A DNA stretch of 8,725 nucleotides from Bacteroidota bacterium (GTDB taxonomy: Bacteria; Bacteroidota; Ignavibacteria; Ignavibacteriales; Ignavibacteriaceae), in the NCBI GenBank assembly GCA_030706105.1, contig JAUZPC010000103.1, positions 1-8,725 of the forward strand, given 5' to 3'. The notes beneath the pieces were generated by a model. It did not search any database. It was not told where the DNA came from and saw only the letters and a list, made by a program, of their open reading frames with translations. Of this stretch, positions 1 to 6,121 are shown piece by piece. Every line of letters begins with the position of its first letter. The stretch's first letter is position 1. The position numbers and the translations under genes were made by a program.

Positions 1-922
1 TACTGTTACTGGTCCGGGCTGTGATGCCGGGGTTGTTTACATCAAAGATACAAATAAAGCTTTGGCCATGAAAACCGACTGCAACGGCAGATATGTTTAT
101 CTGAACCCTAAAGAAGGTACAAAAATAGCAGTTGCTGAATCTGCAAGAAATGTTGTTTGTTCCGGTGGTGTTCCGGTAGGCATTACAAACTGCCTCAATT
201 TCGGTAATCCATACAAACCTGAAAATTATTGGCAGTTTACACAAGCCATTGAAGGGATGGGCGAGGCTTGCAGATTTTTTGAAACACCTGTTACCGGCGG
301 AAACGTCAGCTTCTATAATGAATCTCCAAATGCCGCAGTTTATCCTACCCCTGTTATAGGAATGGTAGGCTTGATTGAAAACTCCGAAAATATTATGACT
401 TCTTACTTTAAGAATGATAACGACCTTATATATGTACTTGGTGAAGATTTTGAAGAGCTGGGCGGCAGCGAATACCTAAAATTGATGTATGATAAAGTAG
501 CAGGGAACTGCCCGAACATAAATCTTAAAAATGAAGGAAATCTTCAAAAAACTATTCTTAAATTAATTGATTCAAAGCTTGTCAACTCTGTTCATGATAT
601 CTCTGAAGGAGGTATTGCAGTAGCTTTAGCCGAATGTTGTATTATTAACAATGAAAAAAGAATTGGCGCTGCTGTAAACACTAAAATTAAAACCAGAGAA
701 GATTTTTCTTTATTTTCAGAATCACAGTCCCGTGTAATTATAAGTATAAATAAAAGCAGTAAAATAAAATTTGAAGACATATTAAACGCTTCAGGTATTC
801 CTTTTGAGATGATAGGAACAACCGGAGGCAGTCACTTAAAAGTAAACAATTCAATATTTGTTGAAATTGAAAAAATAAGTAACATTTATTACAACACAAT
901 TTCGAATATAATGAATGAGTAA
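1..922 (+). CDS. purL: Phosphoribosylformylglycinamidine synthase, PurL subunit (3' part only)
   Basis: This is the C-terminal part of FGAM synthase, the ATP- and glutamine-dependent enzyme that turns FGAR into FGAM in step four of purine synthesis in the cytoplasm. The reading frame is open from base 2, so the gene starts outside the window; about 306 residues are visible. A TTG at 62 is internal: family-like sequence (GPGCDAGVV) lies upstream of it in frame. Recognisable PurL segments are TDCNGRYVYLNP, the ARN-CSGG-P-ITNCLNFGNP stretch, GGNVSFYNES (nt 296-325) and VHDISEGGIAVALAE (from nt 590). The spacing and the end without a glutaminase domain fit the short PurL form (about 740 aa), which works with separate PurS and PurQ subunits; neither is in the window. 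The final codons overlap the next gene by 8 bp, suggesting translational coupling. The sequence looks intact. Confidence in the family is very high. Confidence 0.96.
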   Translation, partial: TVTGPGCDAGVVYIKDTNKALAMKTDCNGRYVYLNPKEGTKIAVAESARNVVCSGGVPVGITNCLNFGNPYKPENYWQFTQAIEGMGEACRFFETPVTGGNVSFYNESPNAAVYPTPVIGMVGLIENSENIMTSYFKNDNDLIYVLGEDFEELGGSEYLKLMYDKVAGNCPNINLKNEGNLQKTILKLIDSKLVNSVHDISEGGIAVALAECCIINNEKRIGAAVNTKIKTREDFSLFSESQSRVIISINKSSKIKFEDILNASGIPFEMIGTTGGSHLKVNNSIFVEIEKISNIYYNTISNIMNE

Positions 923-1856
923 GAAGAAGACTCCTTACAAAAAAAGTACAAAGAAAATTGATATTAACTCTGTAAAATCATTCGATTTTAAAGACTTTTT
1001 TAAATATTATTTCGGCAATTTATTTTTGCGGTTTGATACTGACCATATATTTCTTTCCGCAGGGGGCTTGGCTTTTTCTTTGTTCATTTGTATGATTCCT
1101 CTGGTTCTGATTATTTTCTCTGTCTTGGGAAATATTCTTGATTCAAGCAATATGCAGGCTCAAATAAATAATATGATTGACTCTGTTATTCCTTATTCTC
1201 AATATTCCAGTTATGTAAAAAAAATTCTTTTCTCCCGCATTGATGAAGTTGTTGAATATAAAACCGCTGCCGGAATAATCGGTATTTCGGGTATGCTGTT
1301 TGCAGCAAGCAGTTTATTTAGCGCCATGCGCACGGTCCTGAACAAAGTTTATGGAATTTTTGTTGATGTAAATTTCTTTTTGGCAAAGCTTTGGGATTTT
1401 GCACTGGTTTTTCTGGTAATTTTACTTTTCTTTATGATTACTATTTCGATGCCTATTTTTGAAATGCTCAGAAAATCGGCACTTGACATAAAGTATCTAA
1501 AATTTCTTCAGGGACCCTTTTTTGAGCATTTTTTATTTTCCGTAATTTCCCTGGTTACAATTTTCTTCCTGTTTGTAGTTTTATATATCACCGTCCCGCG
1601 TAAAAAGCTTGGCAAAAAAGCAGTCTTTTTAAGCGCTTTCTGGTCAGCTATCCTTTGGGAAGCTGCAAAACAGGCATTCGGTTATTATATTTATAATTTT
1701 GCTAATTTCGGAAAAATTTACGGCACTTATGCTTTGGTAGTAGTAATTGCTTTTTGGATTTATTACTCTGCCATTGTATTTATTATTGGTGCTGAAATTG
1801 GCTGGCTTTATTATTTACGGCACTTAAAACCTGCAAAAGAGATAAAAAAAGCCTGA
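915..1856 (+). CDS. YihY/virulence factor BrkB family membrane protein
   Basis: This 313-residue protein belongs to the YihY/BrkB family of inner-membrane proteins. The family's biochemical role is unsettled: it was once mislabelled as RNase BN, and a transport role has been suggested. A lysine-rich cytoplasmic N-terminus (residues 1-35) precedes about six hydrophobic segments near residues 46-72, 118-138, 160-182, 205-227, 237-258 and 270-298. Family signatures are AGGLAFSLFICMIPL in the first helix, the GxxxAxSSLFSAMRTVLNKVYG region after the second, and YGTYA...FWIYYSA...GAEIGW in the last. Length is normal. The ATG at 915 lies inside the end of purL (8-bp overlap) with no obvious Shine-Dalgarno sequence, so translation is probably coupled to purL. 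The link to purine synthesis is likely positional rather than functional. A 119-bp gap holding a separate promoter follows. Family assignment is confident; function is unknown. Confidence 0.9.
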   Translation: MSKKKTPYKKSTKKIDINSVKSFDFKDFFKYYFGNLFLRFDTDHIFLSAGGLAFSLFICMIPLVLIIFSVLGNILDSSNMQAQINNMIDSVIPYSQYSSYVKKILFSRIDEVVEYKTAAGIIGISGMLFAASSLFSAMRTVLNKVYGIFVDVNFFLAKLWDFALVFLVILLFFMITISMPIFEMLRKSALDIKYLKFLQGPFFEHFLFSVISLVTIFFLFVVLYITVPRKKLGKKAVFLSAFWSAILWEAAKQAFGYYIYNFANFGKIYGTYALVVVIAFWIYYSAIVFIIGAEIGWLYYLRHLKPAKEIKKA

Positions 1857-1894
1857 TTTTTGATAATTAATTGTAAAATTAATAGTCTAAGTGG

Positions 1895-1924
1895 TTTGTT
1901 TTAAATAAAAAAGTATTATATTTG
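1895..1924 (+). promoter_or_regulatory. Bacteroidota-type promoter for rpmB
   Basis: TTTG at 1895-1898 and TATATTTG at 1917-1924 match the -33 (TTTG) and -7 (TAnnTTTG) elements of the primary-sigma promoter known from Bacteroidota. The two are 18 nt apart, close to the usual spacing, and a pyrimidine follows the -7 box. Transcription would begin around 1930, giving a leader of roughly 45 nt before rpmB. The match is seen directly; promoter activity is inferred. Confidence 0.72.
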
Positions 1925-1960
1925 TAGTTCTAAAATTTTTAGGCTAAGAAGCAAAGAACT

Positions 1961-1966
1961 AAGGAG
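1961..1966 (+). promoter_or_regulatory. Strong Shine-Dalgarno site of rpmB
   Basis: AAGGAG lies 9 nt before the rpmB ATG at 1976 and fixes that start. It is the best Shine-Dalgarno match in the window; most neighbouring genes have weak or no such site. Confidence 0.8.
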
Positions 1967-1975
1967 TACCAAAAA

Positions 1976-2215
1976 ATGTCAAGAAGATGTCAATTAACAG
2001 GAGTAGGACCTTTAACAGGAAATACTGTTTCGCATGCGCACAACCGTAGAAGAAGAAGATTCTTGCCAAATTTACAGAAAAAAAGAATTTGGGTTCAAGA
2101 ACTGAATAGATTTATTACGCTTAAATTAACAGCCAGTGCTATTAAAACTATTAACAGAAATGGTACATCCGAAATTGCTAAATTAGTTGCTACCAATGTA
2201 ATTAAAGCAAGATAA
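1976..2215 (+). CDS. rpmB: 50S ribosomal protein L28 (bL28)
   Basis: This 79-residue basic protein is ribosomal protein bL28, a component of the large ribosomal subunit. The N-terminus MSRRCQLTGVGPLTGNTVSHAHN followed by the arginine-rich RRRRRFLPNLQ segment (residues 24-34) is diagnostic, as is the FITLKLTASAIKTI stretch (about residues 46-59). Length is typical. Only one cysteine (Cys5) is present, so this is the zinc-independent (C-minus) type. The gene stands alone with its own promoter and a terminator 27 bp after the stop; rpmG (L33), often next to rpmB in other bacteria, is not adjacent. The start is supported by AAGGAG at 1961-1966 and by the conserved N-terminus. Confidence 0.97.
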   Translation: MSRRCQLTGVGPLTGNTVSHAHNRRRRRFLPNLQKKRIWVQELNRFITLKLTASAIKTINRNGTSEIAKLVATNVIKAR

Positions 2216-2242
2216 TTTTTAGGTTTTACTTATTATATTAGT

Positions 2243-2273
2243 AAAAAAGCTGCCCTCAAAAGCAGCTTTTTTT
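2243..2273 (+). terminator. Intrinsic terminator of rpmB
   Basis: An 11-bp perfect inverted repeat pairs AAAAAAGCTGC (2243-2253) with GCAGCTTTTTT (2262-2272) around an 8-nt loop. The GCTGC/GCAGC core is followed by seven T residues (2267-2273), then GTTTT. The A-run on the left arm means it could also stop transcription arriving from the other side, but no minus-strand gene is present to need that. Confidence 0.9.
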
Positions 2274-2303
2274 GTTTTAAATTTCAATTGGCACTCTTTT
2301 TCA

Positions 2304-2326
2304 CTCACACCCAATTCCCCTCACAC
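2304..2326. repeat. Two direct copies of CTCACAC, 16 bp apart
   Basis: CTCACAC occurs at 2304-2310 and again at 2320-2326 in an otherwise A/T-dominated gap. The start-to-start distance of 16 bp is not a whole helical turn multiple. It could be a protein-binding site or chance; the sequence alone does not decide. Confidence 0.35.
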
Positions 2327-2328
2327 AA

Positions 2329-2358
2329 ATGTAAGATTCTTGTTTTTATAACTTACAT
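2329..2358. repeat. 7-bp inverted repeat ATGTAAG / CTTACAT
   Basis: ATGTAAG at 2329-2335 is mirrored exactly by CTTACAT at 2352-2358 across a 16-nt spacer. It lies 80 bp before the GlmU-like start, upstream of any plausible promoter for that gene. It could be an operator for a dimeric regulator (arm centres 23 bp apart) or a weak hairpin. The repeat is seen directly; a function is not shown. Confidence 0.4.
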
Positions 2359-2438
2359 AACATTTCTTTTTTTTGTAGGTTCTTTTCTCTATAAAAATTG
2401 TTATTTTTTAAATCTAAATAATTTGGAAAGAAAAACTT

Positions 2439-3698
2439 ATGCAAATTTGTATTTTTGAAGGGATCTACTTTGATCGTCTTGAGCCCTTGGTTTTTCCGAG
2501 GCCTGTTTATAATCTTGTTTGCGGTATTCATTCTCTTAAAGATAAGATATTAAGAGCTTATCCGGGTGTACATCATTCTTTCCATTGCAGACCGTATATT
2601 GTTCCTTTTCTGCAAAACAAATACCCCCGGTTTGAGGTTAACACTATTACTGATGATGACTGCCTGTTTATTAATGGGGCAGTACTTGCTCATCAAAACC
2701 TCTCTCAAATTATACCCATAAGTGATACGACGAACAAACTTTATGTCAACAATGATACCATTATTGCTGCAAGAGTTTCGGGTAAAAAGCTTGAGGAAAT
2801 TAAAGGCAATATGAACGACCTTTTAACCGAGTCCAATTTTGATGGACTTCCGGTTGAAAAAGTTGATGTTAAATGTATTGATTATGTTTGGGATTTAATT
2901 AATAACAACGGCAAAGAGCTGCTTAGTGACTATGCTTTTCTGGTACAGAACGAAAAAGAAAAAATTTTAGGCAAAGTTCACGAAGGCTCCCACTTGATTG
3001 AGAAAGATAACATCTTTATTGCTCCGGGTGCAGAAATTAAGCCGGGTGTAATTTTAGATGGCTCGCAGGGACCTATTTATATTGATAAAGACGCTGTCGT
3101 TTATCCGAATGCGGTTATTGAAGGTCCTGTTTATGTTGGGCAGAGTGCTCAGATAAAAAGCTGTGCAAGAATTTATGATAATGTAAGTATTGGCAAAGTA
3201 TGTAAAGTAGGCGGTGAAGTAGAGTGTTCGGTTATTTTTCCTTATACTAATAAGCAGCATTCAGGATTCCTCGGGCATGCCTATATTGGCAGTTGGGTTA
3301 ATCTTGGCGCTGATACTAACTGTAGCGACCTTAAAAATAATTATGGTATGGTTAAGATTTACGTTGGCGGAGAAATTGTTAACAGTAATTCTCAGTTCCT
3401 CGGTTTAATTATGGGGGATCATTCAAAAACAGCCATAAATAGTATGTTTAACACTGGTACTGTAGTAGGTTTTTCTTGTAATATTTTTGGCGCAGGATTC
3501 CCTGCAAAATATATTCCTTCATTCTCATGGGGCGGTAGTGATGCCATTACAACCTATGACCTTGAGCGTTCTATTGAAACCGCTAAAAGAGTGAAACTAA
3601 GAAGAAATAAAACCATGCTGGAATCCGAAGAAAAGCTTTTCCGCAAAATATTTGATTTGACTAAAAAAGAAAGAAGAAAAAGAGGGTATCCTTATTAA
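2439..3698 (+). CDS. Alternative GlmU-type sugar nucleotidyltransferase/acetyltransferase
   Basis: This 419-residue two-domain protein resembles the 'alternative GlmU' family of Bacteroidota-like bacteria and archaea. That family is thought to make UDP-N-acetylglucosamine from glucosamine-1-phosphate (acetylation, then uridylylation) for peptidoglycan and envelope sugars in the cytoplasm. The N-terminus MQICIFEGIYFDRLEPLVFPRP and CGIHSLKDKI (residues 29-38) are family-like and support the ATG at 2439, preceded by a weak GGAAAG. The classical GxGTRM nucleotide loop of standard GlmU is absent. From about residue 183 a left-handed beta-helix of hexapeptide repeats follows (IFIAPGAEIKPGVILDG, AVVYPNAVIEGPVYVG). 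KQHSGFLGHAYIG with VNLGADTNCSDLKNNYG (272-303) aligns with the acetyltransferase site of E. coli GlmU, His274 matching its catalytic His363. The C-terminus is a basic helix. It ends 1 bp before rsmB. Substrate specificity is inferred. Confidence 0.85.
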   Translation: MQICIFEGIYFDRLEPLVFPRPVYNLVCGIHSLKDKILRAYPGVHHSFHCRPYIVPFLQNKYPRFEVNTITDDDCLFINGAVLAHQNLSQIIPISDTTNKLYVNNDTIIAARVSGKKLEEIKGNMNDLLTESNFDGLPVEKVDVKCIDYVWDLINNNGKELLSDYAFLVQNEKEKILGKVHEGSHLIEKDNIFIAPGAEIKPGVILDGSQGPIYIDKDAVVYPNAVIEGPVYVGQSAQIKSCARIYDNVSIGKVCKVGGEVECSVIFPYTNKQHSGFLGHAYIGSWVNLGADTNCSDLKNNYGMVKIYVGGEIVNSNSQFLGLIMGDHSKTAINSMFNTGTVVGFSCNIFGAGFPAKYIPSFSWGGSDAITTYDLERSIETAKRVKLRRNKTMLESEEKLFRKIFDLTKKERRKRGYPY

Positions 3699-3699
3699 G

Positions 3700-5064
3700 A
3701 TGACTATTTTGGAAGAGCATAAAATTAAAGATTTGTATTCCGGTGTTAGAGGAGTTGCTGTTAAAATTTTGAATCGTGTTGAAAGAACCGACTCTTATTT
3801 AGACCGGCTGCTTGACCAGGAAATGAGGTTCGCGGATCTAAATGGGCAGGACAAAGCTCTTTTGTTTGAAATTGTTCATGGCGTTATCAGATGGATGGGA
3901 AGACTTGACTGGATCCTTAACGGCTTTTATAAAGGTCAGTTCTCTAAGGCTATTCCTAATCTGAAAAACGGCCTCCGGGTAGCTCTTTACCAAATTATGT
4001 TTTTGGATAAAGTACCTGATTTTGCCGCGGTTAACGAAGCAGTTGAATTTGTTAAGAAATTACAGGGACAAAAACCCGCTGATTTAACCAATGCAATCCT
4101 TCGGAATATTATCAGAAATAAAGCGGGATTGAGATACCCAAATCCCGATGAAGATTTACCAGGCTACATTGCCGCTTTTTATTCCCATCCCTCATGGATG
4201 GTTAAAAGATATTTGAAAAGATTCAGCAGGGAAGATGTTGAAAAGCTTCTTGCTGCCAATAATGAAAAACCCGTTCACACATTAAAAATAAATCAAACGA
4301 AAACTGATCCGAAAGAGTTTAAAGAACTACTCAAGAGCGTAGGACTAAAATATGTGCAGGGTACTTATCTCGATGATTTTTTTAAATTACAGAACTTAAC
4401 TAATATTACCTCCTGGGAATATTTTGCCAAAGGTTATTTTGATATTCAAGATGAGGCAGCCGGGATACCATGCCGCTTGCTTGATCCCAAACCCGGTATG
4501 AAAATATTAGATATCTGCGCTGCTCCCGGCGGCAAATCCTCTTACATTGCTTCCATTATTAAAGATGACGGACAGATTATTTCTCTTGATAAATTTGAAA
4601 GCCGGCTTAATATCTTTAAGAAAAACATTGAACGGTTAGGTTATACATCAATTACCTCACTGGCTGTTGATGCACTGGAATATGAGGAAACCGGCTTTGA
4701 CAGAGTACTGGCAGATGTACCTTGTTCCGGTACCGGCACTCTCTCTAAGAAACCGGATATTAAATGGAAGAAAGAGCTGCTTGATATTAAGAAAATAACT
4801 GTTTTGCAGTATGAGCTGTTAAAGAAAGCCGCAACATTGGTTTCTGTTAATGGCGCAGTTGTGTACAGTACCTGCTCTATCGAACCGGAAGAAGATCAGG
4901 AAATAGTTCTTAAATTTTTGCAGGAACATCCAAATTTTGAATTAGAAAATGCTGCTGAGTATGTTCATCCTGATTTAGTAACTGCGGAGGGTTTTGTTTT
5001 AACGCTTCCGCATAAACATCATATGGATGGAGCTTTCTCTGCAAGATTAGTACGAAAAATATAA
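3700..5064 (+). CDS. rsmB: 16S rRNA (cytosine-967 C5)-methyltransferase RsmB
   Basis: This 454-residue enzyme uses S-adenosylmethionine to methylate a cytosine (C967 in E. coli numbering) of 16S rRNA during small-subunit assembly. Residues about 15-145 form a NusB-like RNA-binding domain (VRGVAVKILNRVE, DKALLFEIVHGVIRW, LRVALYQIMFLDKVP, VNEAVEFVKK, NAILRNIIR). The Rossmann methyltransferase domain follows: SAM-binding ILDICAAPGGKSS (269-281), motif IV ADVPCSGTGTLSKKPDIKW (338-356) with Cys342, and motif VI YSTCSIEPEEDQE (389-401) with Cys392. These are the two cysteines of the m5C RNA methyltransferase mechanism, Cys392 being the expected nucleophile. The DGAFSARLVRK ending is also typical, and length is normal. 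The NusB domain separates it from RsmF and NOP2-type relatives. It begins 1 bp after the GlmU-like stop, so the two are very likely cotranscribed. The exact target base is inferred from the family. Confidence 0.93.
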   Translation: MTILEEHKIKDLYSGVRGVAVKILNRVERTDSYLDRLLDQEMRFADLNGQDKALLFEIVHGVIRWMGRLDWILNGFYKGQFSKAIPNLKNGLRVALYQIMFLDKVPDFAAVNEAVEFVKKLQGQKPADLTNAILRNIIRNKAGLRYPNPDEDLPGYIAAFYSHPSWMVKRYLKRFSREDVEKLLAANNEKPVHTLKINQTKTDPKEFKELLKSVGLKYVQGTYLDDFFKLQNLTNITSWEYFAKGYFDIQDEAAGIPCRLLDPKPGMKILDICAAPGGKSSYIASIIKDDGQIISLDKFESRLNIFKKNIERLGYTSITSLAVDALEYEETGFDRVLADVPCSGTGTLSKKPDIKWKKELLDIKKITVLQYELLKKAATLVSVNGAVVYSTCSIEPEEDQEIVLKFLQEHPNFELENAAEYVHPDLVTAEGFVLTLPHKHHMDGAFSARLVRKI

Positions 5065-5098
5065 ATAATAATTATTTTAAAATAAAAATATTAGAACC

Positions 5099-6121
5099 AT
5101 GTTAGATAAATTTGCTGACGAACTTAAACAATTAAGATTAGATAAAAACTTAACACTGCAGCAGGTTGCTCAGTTTACAAGAATAGATATTAAATTTTTA
5201 GAAGCCATAGAAGAAGGTGACTTTTCTTTCCAGCCTGAATTATATATCAAAGCTTTCATTAAAGACTACATTAAAGCGCTTGACGAAGATCCTGTGCTTT
5301 ATTTAAAGAAATTTGATTATGCAAAACAGGGCAAAGCATATGAAGAGCCAAAAAAACAAGAACCCGTAAAAAAATCTTATAGCCCCTTCCGTTCTCCTTT
5401 AAAGAAGGATGAAGAGGTTATACCCCCTGAATCATCCAGTGGAGTTTTGCCTTTTAAAAATGAACCGGAAGCTGAGCCGGAGCATGAAGAAGAGAATAAC
5501 AACTATATTGAAACCCCGATTGAGTACCCAAACGTTACAAAGTCGGAACCTCCGAAAGCAAAAGTAAGTAAAACTTCTTTTAATGCAGTCTCAACAGGCC
5601 CTTCTCCTATTGAATATAATCCGGGTGGTTTTGATAAACAATGGATTATAATTGGCGGAATTGGCATTTGCTTTGTCGTTATTATCGGTATCTATTTTTT
5701 ATTCTTTAAGGGTGATTCCAGAAAAATTGTAACGGAAACTTCTTATCAGCAGGAAGTGACCGAGAACTCAAACAGATATACGGAGCCTGAAAAAACAGCC
5801 CCCGCAGACAGTACTGCCGCTATTACTTCTGACAGTCTTGTTTTGGAAATTTCTACTACTGAAAAAACATGGCTTAGCTTACAGATGGACAGCACCCGGG
5901 CAAAAGACTTATCCCTGGCTCCTAATCAGCCCGTTAAGTTTTCAGCTAAGTACGTATATACTTTATTTACCAACAAAGCTAAATTATTAAACCTTACCTT
6001 AAACGGCAGAAAGCTGCAATATACAATGGGCAGTAACCGTGCTAAGTTTCAGGTTAATAAAGATGGTGTAACAAATATTAAGCTTTTTAACAAACCGGAA
6101 AATTCTTCAAATGTCCACTAA
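5099..6121 (+). CDS. RodZ-like HTH / single-pass membrane protein
   Basis: This 340-residue protein has RodZ architecture. RodZ proteins link the MreB cytoskeleton to the membrane in rod-shaped cells; the role here is inferred. Residues about 4-65 form a RodZ-type helix-turn-helix (ADELKQLRLDKNLTLQQVAQ, FLEAIEEGDFSFQPELYIKAFIKDYIKAL). A long, poorly conserved, proline- and acid-rich linker (about 75-178, with a Glu-rich patch near 122-136) leads to one transmembrane helix at 182-203 (WIIIGGIGICFVVIIGIYFLF). A short extracytoplasmic linker and a DUF4115-like beta domain (about 247-331: LVLEISTTEKTWLSLQMDS, LTLNGRKLQ, TNIKLFNK) follow. The order cytoplasmic HTH, helix, outer domain is as expected. 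The 34-bp A/T-only-looking gap before it has no clear Shine-Dalgarno or promoter, but the start agrees with the conserved HTH beginning. It overlaps ligA by 11 bp. Weak-scoring RodZ homologues in this phylum are sometimes annotated only as HTH proteins. Confidence 0.8.
   Translation: MLDKFADELKQLRLDKNLTLQQVAQFTRIDIKFLEAIEEGDFSFQPELYIKAFIKDYIKALDEDPVLYLKKFDYAKQGKAYEEPKKQEPVKKSYSPFRSPLKKDEEVIPPESSSGVLPFKNEPEAEPEHEEENNNYIETPIEYPNVTKSEPPKAKVSKTSFNAVSTGPSPIEYNPGGFDKQWIIIGGIGICFVVIIGIYFLFFKGDSRKIVTETSYQQEVTENSNRYTEPEKTAPADSTAAITSDSLVLEISTTEKTWLSLQMDSTRAKDLSLAPNQPVKFSAKYVYTLFTNKAKLLNLTLNGRKLQYTMGSNRAKFQVNKDGVTNIKLFNKPENSSNVH

Larger units (their letters stand above)
2274..2438. other. Intergenic region upstream of the GlmU-like gene
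   Basis: This 165-bp non-coding stretch separates the rpmB terminator from the GlmU-like gene and should hold the promoter of the downstream series. It contains a repeated CTCACAC, a 7-bp inverted repeat (2329-2358), a looser AATTGG/CCAATT pair (2286-2291 and 2311-2316) and a run of eight T residues (2367-2374). No clean TAnnTTTG box is visible. The nearest candidate is TTTG at 2372-2375 with a poor -7 match ending ATTG at 2400, too weak to call as a promoter. Confidence 0.6.

Noticed and set aside
62..70. TTG at 62 or ATG at 68 as the real start of the first gene
   Set aside because: The frame is open to the window edge and the upstream residues (GPGCDAGVVYIKDTNKA) match the PurL family, so these codons are internal.
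592..780. Minus-strand open frame of 62 codons inside purL
   Set aside because: It lies wholly within the well-conserved PurL frame, has no ribosome binding site and shows only low-complexity hydrophobic sequence.
1866..1883. ATTAATT/AATTAAT hairpin after the YihY-family gene
   Set aside because: The 7-bp stem is made only of A-T pairs and has no T-run after it, so it is too weak to call as a terminator; such palindromes are common by chance in A/T-rich gaps.
2367..2374. Run of eight T residues as a phase-variable promoter spacer
   Set aside because: No convincing promoter elements flank it at the right distance, and T-runs are expected in this composition.
2346..2531. Minus-strand open frame of 61 codons spanning the gap before the GlmU-like gene
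   Set aside because: Half of it is antisense to the conserved GlmU-like N-terminus, and the rest encodes Lys/Asn-rich peptide expected from A/T-rich DNA. No supporting promoter or start site was seen.
3054..3260. Minus-strand open frame inside the GlmU-like gene
   Set aside because: Antisense shadow of the hexapeptide-repeat region; the repeat pattern in the plus frame explains the open reading frame.
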